DNA from: Adiantum capillus-veneris
Lineage: Eukaryota > Streptophyta > Polypodiopsida > Polypodiales > Pteridaceae
Reading direction: 5' to 3'
Length of the DNA stretch: 64,000 nt
NCBI GenBank assembly: GCA_014529385.2
Contig: CM043954.1
Location: 91,043,747-91,107,746 of the forward strand
Position numbers and translations under genes: made by a program. The notes beneath the pieces are model-generated. The model was given only the letters and a program-made list of their open reading frames with translations, was not told the DNA's origin and searched no databases. This document shows positions 34,237 through 46,560 of the stretch, piece by piece (positions within the stretch are counted from its first letter, which is position 1; the number at the start of each line of letters is the position of its first letter).

Positions 34237-34282
34237 AAGGGTGTTATATATATCCTTGGTTTGAGGTTTAAGGAAGTGTTTG

Positions 34283-35340
34283 TTCTTAGGTCACTGTCAT
34301 GCTTTCTAGTCAAACGTGGATTCACAGGTGGACAATCAATCTCTGTCTAGCCGTTATAAAGCTCTACTAGCCAGCAGACTTTCAGTTCTGCACAGGTGGA
34401 ACTAGGAGGCCACTTGATACGTTCCTTTTCAACTTCTCTTGCTGCTATCCCAAAATTGACCAGACATCGCAATCCTTTGTTATTGATCTTTCTAGCAATT
34501 TCCCTCCATAATGGGTTCAACAACATGCTTCCCGCCTTCGATAGCCAAGGGGACCAATGAGTTATAGAGTTGTGAAATTACCTTATTAACTCACCCCGTT
34601 CCAAGGACTCTATTACTCTATTGCATTTCCGAACTAGCTCGCCCATTGTGCCCCGAAGTTTCAAGTTAGCCCACAGCGGAGGGACAAGCAACTTGTCATG
34701 TATCTCGAGCCCTTTTAGCTGTCCATTATTCAATCCTACGTCATGACCCTCAATTTCTAGCCCTCCCCATAAAAAATTCTAGTTTTTGTCTCTGAAATGA
34801 GTTATGGTGTATATATTGCTATCTATGCATTCTCAAGGAAATGTCTGTCCTTAGGCCATCGTCATGCCTTCCACTCGAACCTAGATTCATAGGTGGATAG
34901 CCAACCTTTGTCTAGCTGCTATAAAGCTCTACTGGCTAGCAGACTTTTAGTCCTACAAAGATGGAACTGAGAGGCCAATTGATATGTTCCTTTCCAACTC
35001 CTGCTCCTATCCCAAAATTGGCCTAGACGTTGCAGTCCTTTGTTATTAATCTTTCCGGCAATCTCCCTCCTGAATGGGTTCAACTGCATGCTTCCCGCCT
35101 TAGATAGCCAAGGCGACCAGTGAGTTATAGAGTTGTGGAAGTACCTTGTTAACTCTCCCAATTACAAGGTCTTTGTTACTCTATTGCATTTCCGAACTAG
35201 CTCGCCCATTGTGCCCCGAAGTTTCAAGTTAGCCCACCAAGGGGCAAGCAACTTGTCGTGTATCTCCAACCTTTTCCGATGTCTATCTATCTTGCGTTAT
35301 TCAATCCTACGTTATGACCTTGCACCCTCCCCTTAAAAAT
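34283..35340 (-). pseudogene. LINE ORF2, post-RT region in two tandem copies
   Basis: The better copy (34919-35161) encodes HWSPWLSKAGSMQLNPFRRE, INNKGLQRLGQFWDRSRSWK and YQLASQFHLC. This is the segment between RT and the zinc-binding domain in plant L1 ORF2. The other copy (34354-34600) has the same sequence with more damage. The direct repeat has a period of about 566 bases. Confidence 0.7.
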
Positions 35341-35510
35341 TTCTAGTTTTTGACTCTGAAATGAGTACTTTTTAAACATTCTTTGAGACAAAAGCTTCAA
35401 GCTGTATATCCTGCTTCTATGGCTTCTCAAAATGTTTTTTGATTCCAAAACTTTTCCTTTAAAAAAAAGATCCTTCAATTTTTGCATCAAACACTTGAAG
35501 AATTGTCAAC
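35341..35510. other. Spacer before the SINE
   Basis: AT-rich. It ends with CTTGAAGAATTGT (35494-35506), the likely upstream half of the SINE target duplication. Confidence 0.4.
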
Positions 35511-35710
35511 GGGTGCTAGCTCAGTTGGTAGAGTCATAGCCTATGTGCCTGAGGTCTTGGGTTCAATCCCCCCTTGGCGACCTGAAGAGTCCTTAGGGAC
35601 TTTTCCCAGTTGGGTGTGTGTGTGTGATGGGATGCCTCTGTCCCTACCTGTGAGGCTGTTGTACATAGGGTGTGTGCGTGTGTTTCAAAGTTCTTGTACT
35701 CTCTAAAAAA
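35511..35710 (+). mobile_element. tRNA-derived SINE
   Basis: The head looks like a tRNA gene: an A box TAGCTCAGTTGG at 35517-35528 and a B box GGTTCAATCC at 35560-35569. There is no anticodon arm that folds convincingly and no CCA context. About 130 bases of unrelated body with TGTGTG tracts follow, ending CTCTAAAAAA. Imperfect direct repeats flank it: CTTGAAGAATTGT before and ACTGAAGAACTTGT after (35713-35726). The internal promoter would be read by RNA polymerase III, and mobilisation would need a LINE reverse transcriptase. Confidence 0.75.
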
Positions 35711-35728
35711 GAACTGAAGAACTTGTTG

Positions 35729-36640
35729 TTTTTTTTTTTTTTTTTTGCAAAACTCACAATTGTGAGTGGATAGTATTAAGAACATTAGAAATATACACCA
35801 ACCTCGAGCTCAGACAGAGCCTTGAGGGTCATAGAATTATAAGTTTTCTGCTTGACAGAGAGACCACACCTACTCATAGGCTTTACTTATTACAAGATGT
35901 CATGTATTGTTCTAGACCAGTTCTCTGAGGCTTGTTTGCCTCCGATCATGTGGATCGTCACTCTGCTCTCTTGTATGATTTCACAAAAGCTTGCCACAGC
36001 CAGATCCCCCTCAAACACACGGCGGTTCCTTGCTTGCCAAATATGGTGAAAGAAGTAGTACTTGATTATTTGAGTGCAGACAAGAAGAGCAGGACTTCCC
36101 AACCTGTTACTACCAAAGAGCATATCATTCTTGAAGAACTTAATTTTCCATGTCCTTTGAATCCACTTGCATATTTTCCCAGCCATGCCCCTGATTGCCT
36201 GGCATCCCATGAAAAGGTGGGCTAGGTCTTCACTAGCTATTCTGCACCCCGAGCAACAATTGGACCCGATCCCTCTTTCTTGTATCTTCAAACCTGTCGG
36301 CAAAGCACCCCACATCACTTTCCACAGAAATATCTTCATATACTGAGGCCACCTTGGCTTCCAGATGTTCTCCATGACTCTCTCCCACCATTTTTTCGTC
36401 CAGTGCCTCTTCCATAATTTGTTGAGGGGGCTACACCAATTAGCCTCGTGCATTAATGCATGGTAAATGCCTTTAGAATGTGGTTTCCAAAAGAGGTGAC
36501 TCCCGGGCCATCTCCAAGCGTCCTATTCAAAGTTGGATTCACAAATTGGCATCACCACCTTATGAAGCTCTTTCATTACCCTGTTTGAAATCTAGCCAAG
36601 AATTTGGATTGTAACTTAAAAATACACCAAAGTTCAGTTT
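35729..36640 (-). mobile_element. L1-type LINE, 3' end with poly(A) tail
   Basis: The run of 18 T at 35729-35746 is a poly(A) tail on the minus strand. Next to it is the same 3' end motif (ACTCACAATTGTGAG) seen in the LINE ends near 33535 and 37845. ORF2 sequence extends to about 36453 and weaker matches to about 36640. Confidence 0.8.
35890..36453 (-). pseudogene. LINE ORF2 C-terminus with zinc-binding domain
   Basis: A 187-codon open stretch on the minus strand contains MKIFLWKVMWGALPTGLKI, then CCSGCRIASEDLAHLFMGC, the zf-RVT domain of plant L1 ORF2. The conserved tail with HHIWQARNRRVFEGD follows. The N-terminus, endonuclease and RT are missing, as expected of a 5'-truncated LINE copy. 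The first Met is internal. Confidence 0.85.
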
Positions 36641-36700
36641 TTGGTGACTTTCTTGGCTGTTTTCTATAAGCATGACACTTGCACACCTTTTTCTTTCCAG

Positions 36701-36705
<5 letters not shown>

Positions 36706-36785
<80 letters not shown>
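36706..36785. repeat. Compound (TC)n(AC)n microsatellite
   Basis: About 38 bases of TC followed by about 42 bases of AC. All frames over it are artefacts. Confidence 0.97.
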
Positions 36786-36788
<3 letters not shown>

Positions 36789-37329
36789 CACCCCCACCCC
36801 CCGGCCTTGGGGCCGCAACTCCCCTTTTGGGTAGAAGGACTAGACTTCCACCCAAAAAGTAAGCTGCACTGACTCCATATAGGGTTTGAGCCAATCAAAA
36901 GCTTTACTTTTCCTAGCTATTCATGTGACTACACAAATGTTACTGCTCATGTTTCGCCTTATGTGAACTTGAGGGCCCTATCTTCAAAGAGGCTGATGTG
37001 AACTTGGCCATATCACCAAGACCACCTACATGAAAGAAAATGAGGAATGTATATGGGAGCGAAAAGAAAAGATACCCAACCATATAAATTGACTGATACT
37101 TTAACGAAAACCTTTCCCAAGTGATGGGGCAAAAAGTAAAAGCGTTAACTTTCATGGAGTGATTGCAGGGTTATGCGGCCCCTCGCACATGTCAATGAAA
37201 TTATGGTGCTTCAGCTACTATTGAATTTTAAGCTGTATATAGGACCAGTGCTCGGGAGTCGGGTGCCCTTTATCAAAAACCTGTTCAAATGAAAAAATGG
37301 CCGCGTCAAATTTTTGCAAGAAGGTTTTG
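36786..37329. other. Unassigned spacer
   Basis: It starts with a C-rich stretch (36786-36805). No gene, RNA or repeat family is recognised. Confidence 0.4.
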
Positions 37330-37770
37330 AGGTCTTCCTTTGGAATGTTCTTTTTGGATTCGTGCCAACAAGAAATAAGGCCACATCAACAGGGTTAGCT
37401 GATGGAACTTGTGTCGATGCCAGCAATGAATGAAACCCTCACGCACCTATTTTGGGGGTGTCCCGAAATCAAAAACTTCACGAGCATTGTCTGTAGGTGG
37501 GTGTTCATACATCTTGAAACTCCCTTCTTCAGATGTGATCTTGCTATGGGCTCTAAACGCATTGACAACGAGGATCTATTGAGTGACATTTGCATAGTAA
37601 GAGCTACAATATTGAGGACGGTATGGCAATCCAAAAATATGCTATTGGGATGCCATGGCTTGGTGTGTGAGCATGGCTTACTATGTAAATTTTTTGGTTC
37701 TACTACATTTCTAACTCACAATTCGCGAGTTTTGCAAGAAACAAAAACTTTTCTTTCTCAAATAGGGTGA
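37330..37770 (+). pseudogene. LINE ORF2 C-terminal fragment, plus strand
   Basis: In mixed frames this reads VFLWNVLFGFVPTRNKA and then ETLTHLFWGCPEIK, followed by a tail with LRTVWQSKN. The order FLW ... H-LF-x-x-C matches the zf-RVT region of LINE ORF2. One or two frameshifts near 37400-37430 separate the halves. This fragment is opposite in orientation to the neighbouring LINEs. Confidence 0.65.
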
Positions 37771-37825
37771 AAAGGATCCAAAACTTGCTCCATGAAATTA
37801 TTTTCTAGGGCCGTGACATAATTCT

Positions 37826-38300
37826 TTTTTTTTTTCCAAACTTACATATTGTGAGTGTATATATTAAATAAAAACCAAAAAATTACAATAACATTGCGCT
37901 CACAATGAGCCGCAGATGCAACGAGTCCCATCCTTACTGAGTCCACAAACCATGACTTTTTACAAGGAAGCCACAAACCCATACAAGTAGATACATAAAG
38001 CCGATTATGACCATTTAGGCTGCCACCACTGTTGACCCTCTCCCACAGAGAAAACAGTGCCCTAAAAGGCCAATAAACCAAAGCGACCACAGTCACGCAT
38101 GACCAAACATCCAAGAGCCACGAGTCGTCGAAACCGAAGATATCGCTTGATACCAGCACCAACATCTTGGTTGCCACCACCATGGAAGGCATCGCCACCG
38201 TCTTCAATGGTGCCGAAGGCCAAGTTGCCTAAAACCACCATCGATTGAGAACACCTGAGACCCATAACCGTACCCGCATAGATCCATGAAATCTGACAAA
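37826..38300 (-). mobile_element. LINE 3' end, minus strand
   Basis: The T-run at 37826-37838 followed by ACATATTGTGAGTGTATATA is the same LINE 3' end as at 35746 and 33535. An open minus-strand stretch (37842-38207) has no recognisable domain and is probably 3' untranslated sequence of the LINE. Confidence 0.55.
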
Positions 38301-38535
38301 GCCACATCAAGGGACACAAAACACCAATATGCCCACCGAGCTAACAGTGGTTACCACAAGACCACAGCATACATGCAACCACGCCCACCCCCTACAGGGC
38401 AAGAATCAAGCCGCTCCACATCCCCGAACCAGTAGTCCCTTCAGGTAGTAATAGGAAAAAAACCCGTCCCGTCAATTGCAACCATAACTTGGCGAGCTAA
38501 TTTGCTCCTGGTAGATGCAGGGCCACCATCAGGCC
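38301..38535. other. Unassigned flank of hAT copy C
   Basis: No gene is recognised. The segment ends at the left 8-bp target duplication. Confidence 0.4.
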
Positions 38536-38543
38536 CCTATGGC
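38536..38543. other. Left target site duplication of hAT copy C
   Basis: CCTATGGC, identical to 44797-44804. Eight bases is the hAT-superfamily length. Confidence 0.93.
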
Positions 38544-39779
38544 CAGGGATTTCATTGATGTGATCGTTAATAACTCTAGTCATTAGACAAGAAAAACACG
38601 TGATTATGTTAATTGTTACGTGACTTTGATCATGATCTACAAAAACCCATAGAGCCGGTTCGCTCATTGGGTTTTTTATTTTCTTGGCGTGCCCATCGAA
38701 AAAAGTTCAATACCCAGTGGGCCCACCCAGAAAATTAAAAAACCCGGCGGACGTAATTATGTAAAGTAAACATCGTGCTTACCATTGTGCTTTGACTAGG
38801 AAAATCCTTGGGGAGTGTATCCGAGTGCCGGATATTTTCATCCCCTTGTGAATTGACCTAATGTTATAGAGTCACAGGGCCTTTTTTTGGGTTGAAAGTG
38901 ATTCTTAATTTGGTAACCATTTCTAAAAATATTTAATTCTTTTACCGAACATAAAGGTATGAAACCAAAACAATTGAAAAATTGGAAAGTCATACTCATT
39001 GTGACGAAGTTATTGGTCCAAATGAGGGCTATAATTAGTTTTAGAAGATGAGCATATGCAAATGTTGAGTCGATAGTCAAGGGTTGGATGTCATATACTA
39101 GTGTACTGGGCATATAAAGATCCTTGAAGTTTTGCATTTTTCACCGTCATAGATTTGAGTTTATATACATTGTCACTGCACAATATAAGAGCTATAATCT
39201 TTAATTGGGTGAAAATAGCTTTTATATATTGAATTGGTTGCATAACGGGGCTAGAATCCTTTGGGTACAAGTAGTCCTCAATTGTGTGATTATATTAACG
39301 AATTCTTTGCGTTGTTTCATGCATTGGTTTATACAAAGAGTGCATTATATATTATGAAAGATTATTAGTGTATGACATGACCAATCATAGATTTTATTGC
39401 TTTCGTGTGATTTTTGCAAACAACTGACATCGTTCAGTTTAGAAGTTGATTATTCTTTGTAGCATTTGAAATTAGATGTTTCTTACTGTTTGCAAATCAA
39501 AGAGGACATATAAATAATCATCATAATAATAACTGCATTGAGAAATTCATAGCATTTTTGTATTTATTATGCCGTGCAAAGAGTGCATTGCAATGTGTTT
39601 ATTAGCTCACAACATAGGTGATCGATATGTGGATTGACTAGCGTGCATTGCAAATCTCATATCGTGCATAATTGATTACTTTCCTAGTGAATGAAAAATT
39701 TAATATATATTGAAAAGAAGGAAAATGTTTTAAAAACTAAACATCTAGTTCTTTTGTCTTCAGTTTTAATATAAAAGCA

Positions 39780-40846
39780 ATGAAGCAAAATGTCAGCACA
39801 AGTGGTATGAAGAAGCCAAAAAATAAGAAAGCTTCTGGAAAAGAGTGGGATTATGCTCACAACATATGCAGTCGATACATGGAGTGGCAATGTAAATTTT
39901 GTCTCACAACAAAATCATGCGGTGCACATCGTATCAGGGACCATTTTCTTGGTAGCGTTAAAAAGAGTTGTAAGAAATGTGAACATCCTTAGGCATCTGC
40001 AACTGCAAATCTTTTGAGAGAAGAGCTCGCCAAAATAGGTGGCAAGAGACAACAAATATACAGCTTTGTTAAAGATGGAATTCAAGAGCAGTCAGAGCCA
40101 AATATTAAATCTGCTAATCTTGTGGTGAAACCAACTAACCTTGGAGAACAGTTTGTGGATGGAGAGGAAATGTCAAGCAGCATTCCTTTTAAGCATCACA
40201 ATGAAGGTGGACTTGGTCAAATGCATCAAAAATCATTGCGTCAAAGCTTTTGGATGCAGTCTCTAGAAGAAGCACAAACTGCACTCGCCAAAGCAATATT
40301 CTTCACTAGAAGTGCTCTGGTCATGGTAGACAGCAATCATTGGAAGGCCGCTTGAAAGAAAATCGATGAATTTGGCCCAAGATTTTTAGCTCCCTCTTAT
40401 CAAACAATACGAAATGTTCTCTTGGAAAAATGTTACATCAAAGTCAAAAAGCGTGTTGGCAAAATAATACTTGAAAATATTTCACTTTCACGATGCACAA
40501 TTGTGAGTGATGGTTGGTCAAATGTTCAAAGAAGACCACTGATCAATGTAATATTGGTTTGTCCAAGGGCAGAAATGTTCATAAAGGCGATTGATAGCTC
40601 TGGTGCAATAAAAAGTGGTAAAGATATTTTTGAGGTGTTGATTAATGTAATTAAAGAAATTGGTGTTGAACATGTCGTTCAAGTAGTCATGGACAACGCA
40701 AAGAATTGTAAAAATGCTAGTAGATTAATAAATGAGTGCTTTCTACACATTTTTGCTAATGGTTGTAATACGCACAGCTTAAACTTGGTGCTGAAGGATT
40801 AGCACACTAGTGAAGAAACCACATGGTTCACCAAAATAATTGACAT
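39780..40846 (+). pseudogene. hAT transposase, N-terminal half (copy C)
   Basis: The ATG at 39780 starts MKQNVSTSGMKKPKNKKASG. The BED-type zinc finger has W-Q-C-K-F-C, then RIRDHFLGSVKKSCKKC. After one stop (near 39993) the frame continues, with stops near 40355 and 40800. The DUF659-type domain at 40422-40802 is well kept: RCTIVSDGWSNVQRRPL, INVILVCPRAEMF, SGAIKSGKDIFEVLINVIKE, VVQVVMDNAKNCKNASRLI and NGCNTHSLNLVLKD. These contain the conserved Asp residues expected of the hAT catalytic core. It then breaks at IIDMS (about 40846), where the deletion joins it to the RING-like gene. It lacks the dimerisation domain, so it is inactive. Confidence 0.9.
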
Positions 40847-41265
40847 GTCTCCTTCGATGAAAAATCTATTGGTCGTTGTTGCACAAAATGAACATATAAC
40901 ATTTTTGCAAAATATAATGCACAATCTGCATTGTGCAATGGATGACCATAAACTTCCAAGTAGATCCTTTCAGCGTTTTCTTTAATCGCTTCGTGGAGGC
41001 ACTTTGATACCTTCCATCTTCCTTTATTTATCTCCGTGTCCTTGCATGGCCATATTTTTTTGATCATGTCCTTGGTCACTTATTTATTGATCTCTTTTCA
41101 TTGCATGTGATTTGGACTTGTCCATTTTGAAAGTCGTCGAGCAGTGCACGTCGACTGTGCCGACCTACCATGCGCTAGAGAGTTCATGCGCTGTAATGCA
41201 TTAATCGCTTGTTGTTGATCATCAGGCACTGTTTGGGTGCCACAAACTTGTTCTTTATCGGTCAT
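40846..41265 (-). pseudogene. RING-like accessory gene, N-terminal half (copy C)
   Basis: The minus-strand ATG at 41263-41265 gives MTDKEQVCGTQTVPDDQQQA, parallel to MADEEQACGTQTV in copy A. The conserved core follows: VTKDMIKKIWPCKDTEINKG, RWKVSKCLHEAIKENAERIY and CALYFAKMLYVHFVQQRP. Two stops lie near 41095. The gene ends abruptly at the deletion junction near 40846, so the Cys/His cluster is lost. The N-terminal region matches no family I can name. Confidence 0.55.
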
Positions 41266-41549
41266 TTTATCTTAGAGCTGGAATGGACAAATAGACAAAT
41301 ATTCAATATCATTGACAAAAATATATTCTCACGATTTAGTAGTCTCACAGATACACAAAGTAAAGATAATTGATCCGATTAAAATACATGACAATTGATC
41401 CGATTGAAATACAAGACATGACACAATGAGGTGAACCACCTCAAACCAGATAGCACACATCAATACAAATGAAATACCCCTGACAAGATAACTGTATATC
41501 ACAAAAATATTTAGGCCGGGTAAAAAGATGACGCAAGTTCAACCAGCGG

Positions 41550-42960
41550 TCGTTGGACATGATTAGGGTTTGTCTTTATAAGTTCTTTGAAAAATATCAG
41601 AACACAGATGCATTTCTTCTATTTTTTTGCTCTCTTAACTTCATCCAACAGTCTATTTTAATCTAAATGGCCCTGATAACATCTTGGTCGGGGTGGTAAA
41701 ATACTTCTTCAGGAAAATAAACTTTCCTGGCTGCACTCCAAAAATCTATCAGCATGTCGAATAGATAACCCAATGCATAAATATCACTCGATTTTGTGTA
41801 TGCATCTGTGCACCGTGGATCGTATAGTTCTAGAGAAATCCACGATTGCTTTGCAATCTCTGCTTCTCCTGCTTTTTGTGCCTCCAAAATTGTAGGGTCC
41901 GACTATCTACTTAGATGCAGATAATTAATTGACACGCGAATTGACACGCGCTTAGCTCACATCATTACCCAGTCAATGATGCAAACACGGGGTTTTTTTG
42001 TGTGAGTAAAGTCCAACATTATGTTGAATGGGTGTAGGTCGCTATGCACTATACCAGCCGAGTGAGCATCCGCAACACCATCAATGAAGGCGTGACAGAT
42101 TGTTGGAATCTACTCAATCATTGCTTTGATCCGCATTGTCTCTATCTCTAGTAAGTGATCATTTTCTGGTGGCAATGAACTCCATCTGTGTTGTAGCCTG
42201 TGCATGTATCATCTGATCGCTCCCCGTGGACGAATGGCAAGCGGCACATCATGTCCCCCGAGGTGCCCCCATTGTAGTATGGAAATATTGTGATCTTGGG
42301 GGCTTTGGTGGTAGAGCCAATGCATCTTATAATGGAGAGGTGAAGCGTTTGCATTCTTTGCTCTATCTAAAAGCTGTCAACTTTTGCCTCACTCCCTCCC
42401 TTGTAGAATTTTCCCACGTATGTAATGTGGTCTAGAAAGAAAGAGATGCCTTTGATGGTGTACAATGTGCACACACCAAAAGACCCTACTCCAACCCTTG
42501 TACCTTCTACCAAGGCCTCATTTGATCGGCCATCCACAGTTGCTTGCACATCTTGGGCCATCTTTAATCTCTTGGGTAAGGAGGCCTGGTCCCGAGCTTT
42601 CACACGCTTCTTGACCTTCTGTTCCTCCCATAATTTGTCCCAGAGCTCTAATTTGGTCATATCGTAGGTAGGAGGGATATCTTCCTTTAAGTCTCTGCAA
42701 CAGACTTTCATATTGTCCAATACTATCCTAACCTTGTGGTGGGGGTCAAAATCTAAAATCCTTGCTAGAATCAGCAACTCATATTGGCCTTCACCTCGCA
42801 GCCTTTGCTTTGTGTTCTCCCATATAGCGCTAGTGAGGTCTTTGATGAAGATGTCTCTTTCACTAATCTGCTGTCTGCAACCATCTGCACATATGGTATT
42901 GCCAAAATAAATTCTTTTTTAATGGCACGCATAATAATTTTCTTTTAATCTAGCATCATT
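41550..42960 (-). pseudogene. Protein-kinase-like accessory gene, most complete copy (copy C)
   Basis: Read on the minus strand. The N-terminal region (about 42960-42530) contains IIMRAIKKEFILAI, ELLILARILDFDPHHKVRI and a charged helical linker. The kinase domain follows: glycine loop GTRVGVGSFGVC (near 42480); candidate ATP-binding Lys in YVGKFYKGG; helix C and hinge (RCIGSTTKAPKITIFPYYNG); catalytic loop VHSDLHPFNIML (near 42030), which keeps Asp and Asn but has Ser for Arg of HRD; CIIDWVMM in place of DFG; APE-region equivalent WISLELYDPRC; and SDIYALGYLFDML. The tail ends near KTNPN at about 41560. A frameshift near 42780, stops near 42090 and 41940 and other small changes disable this copy. 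Kinase-like identity is well supported; activity and substrate are unknown. Confidence 0.75.
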
Positions 42961-42999
42961 TTAGCACTGGACAATAAAAAACAACATATCAAATAAATT

Positions 43000-44796
<1,797 letters not shown>

Positions 44797-44804
44797 CCTA
44801 TGGC
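44797..44804. other. Right target site duplication of hAT copy C
   Basis: CCTATGGC, identical to 38536-38543. Confidence 0.93.
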
Positions 44805-44955
44805 AAAAAGAAGGCCAGTCATGAGAGGGCTTGGAGGCCCCATCGCGAGCCAGGGCAGTCAGGGGCCCAAACCCTAGGACAAGGTTAGCACTTTTTTAAT
44901 GGGTGCTGCTTGCAAGGGAGGAGGTTAGAGAAGGGCAAGGTTAACAATTTTTTAT

Positions 44956-46092
44956 TCATGGTCTTTCTGGTGTGATATCCTCAGGAAAGCACGAGGAGTT
45001 CTTGATGACCTTCCAGTTGTGAATTCCATCACTTGGAAGGTTTTGATTGCAAGATATGCCATTGTGGGATTTTTCAGTGGATGCATGGTGTGGTACCCTC
45101 AGCAAATCATGAGGAGTTCTTGATGACTTTCTTGTTGGGAATGTCACACTTTTAACATGTTGATGGATATGTCCAACATGGAAGGGGCATGGAAGTTGTG
45201 GGTTGTTTTGAGTGGATGCAAAGGGAAGGTCTTTCTCCACATGCAATCACGCAAGACCATCACATGGGTTAGAGAATTGACAATCAACTGTCTAGTGATG
45301 GGTTGTTTCATAAACATGTGCTTCTTGGTTGGTCAATGGGTGCCGTTTGCAAGGGAGGAGGTCGGAGAAGGGCAAGGTTAACACTTTTTTATTCATGGCC
45401 TTTCTTGTGTGACATCCTCAAGAAAGCACGAGGAGTTCTTGATGACCTTCTATTGTGAATGTCATCACTTGGAAGGTGTTGATTGCAGGATATGCCCAAC
45501 GTGGCAAGGGCATAGAAGTTGTGGGATTTTTTTAGTGGATGCATGGTCTGGTACACTCAGCAAAGCACAAGGAGTTCTTGATGACATTCTTGTCGGGAAT
45601 GCCATCACTTGGAACGTGTTGATTGCAGGATATGTCAAACAAGGTTAACACTTTTTTATTCATGGCCTTTCTCGTGTGACATCCTCAGGAAAGCATGAGG
45701 AGTTCTTGATGACCTTCCTATTGTGAATGTCATCACTTGGAAGGTGTTGATTGCAGGATATGCCCAACGTGGCAAGGGCATAGAAGTCGTGGGATTTTTT
45801 TAGTGGATGCATGGTGTGGTACCCTCAGCAAAGCACAAGGAGTTCTTGATGACATTCTTGTCGGGAATGCCATCACTTGGAACGTGTTGATTGCAGGATA
45901 TGTCAAACATGGCAAGGGCATGAAAGTTGTGGACTGTTTTCGGTAGATGTGAAGGGAAGGTCTTTCTTCACATGCAATCATGCAAGACCATCACATGGGT
46001 CAGAGAATGGGATGTTGCAAAAATGTGCTACTTGGCAATGCGTTGGTCCATATGTATGCAAATGTGGAGATAGCATGAAAGCACAAAAATGA
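44956..46092 (+). pseudogene. Decayed pentatricopeptide repeat (PPR) array 1
   Basis: In shifting plus-strand frames the sequence repeats the PLS-type PPR wording. Examples are KAQGVLDDILVGNAITWNVL followed by IAGYVKHGKGMKVVDCF (45830-45945). Degenerate equivalents start near 44975, 45090, 45420, 45560 and 45700. PPR proteins bind organellar RNA, one base per repeat, and PLS arrays usually guide RNA editing. No start, targeting peptide or E/DYW domain is visible, and stops are frequent, so this is a pseudogene. A 267-bp tandem duplication (45376-45909) has copied one and a half repeats recently. Confidence 0.7.
45376..45909 (+). repeat. 267-bp tandem duplication inside PPR array 1
   Basis: The unit beginning GGTTAACACTTTTTTATTC occurs at 45376 and again at 45643 with only a handful of differences. 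Its start also resembles 44931, so an older third copy exists. Confidence 0.9.
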
Positions 46093-46560
46093 CTTTATTG
46101 ATAGACTATCAAACGGTAGGATCAATTGCTATGTCGTTTAATATAGATCGTATGCTTTTCAAAAAGCATTATGATAGAGCCTTGACAAGCCGAAGGATTT
46201 CCATTATCTGATTGCTCAGAAACTTCCTTCTTTGGGGAAGATAGTGTAGTAACAGATGCAGCCTAAGAATATCAAAGTGCTACTATGGATAGAATACAAT
46301 GTAAGGTGAGCAGTAAAAGCTAGGAATGGTTTGCTAAAGGCCTTGCTAGTGGTTAGAATTGGCAAGTGAAGAGTTTGTCGAAGGATCACTTGAAAGAATG
46401 TCTCCTGGAATGACCTGGTTGTAGGATACGCACAATAGGATCAGGGCCATAAAGCTCTAGGACATTTTAAGTTTCCTATTCGAAGCATGGACTCTTGGAA
46501 TGCACTGATTGTAGGATATGCCCCACATGAGAAATATCTAGTCTGTCTTTAACAAATCCA
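46093..46560. other. Spacer between PPR arrays
   Basis: Fragments such as SWNDLVVGYAQ-like sequence (46400-46440) suggest more decayed PPR units. Nothing else is recognised. Confidence 0.4.

Larger units (their letters stand above)
33523..35340 (-). mobile_element. L1-type LINE fragment, 3' part, with internal duplication
   Basis: Read on the minus strand, ORF2 sequence after the RT domain runs from about 35340. It is followed by the reverse-transcriptase zinc-binding region (34236-33868) and a 3' region ending in an A-rich tail (the T-rich stretch near 33523-33532). About 500 bases of ORF2 occur twice (about 34283-34780 and 34850-35340, offset about 566). Confidence 0.75.

Noticed and set aside
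35511-35583. tRNA gene
   Set aside because: A and B boxes are present, but no convincing acceptor or anticodon stem forms, and the sequence continues into a SINE-like body with flanking repeats.
37842-38319. Minus-strand protein-coding gene
   Set aside because: It follows a LINE 3' end and tail and shows no recognisable domain; better explained as LINE 3' untranslated sequence.
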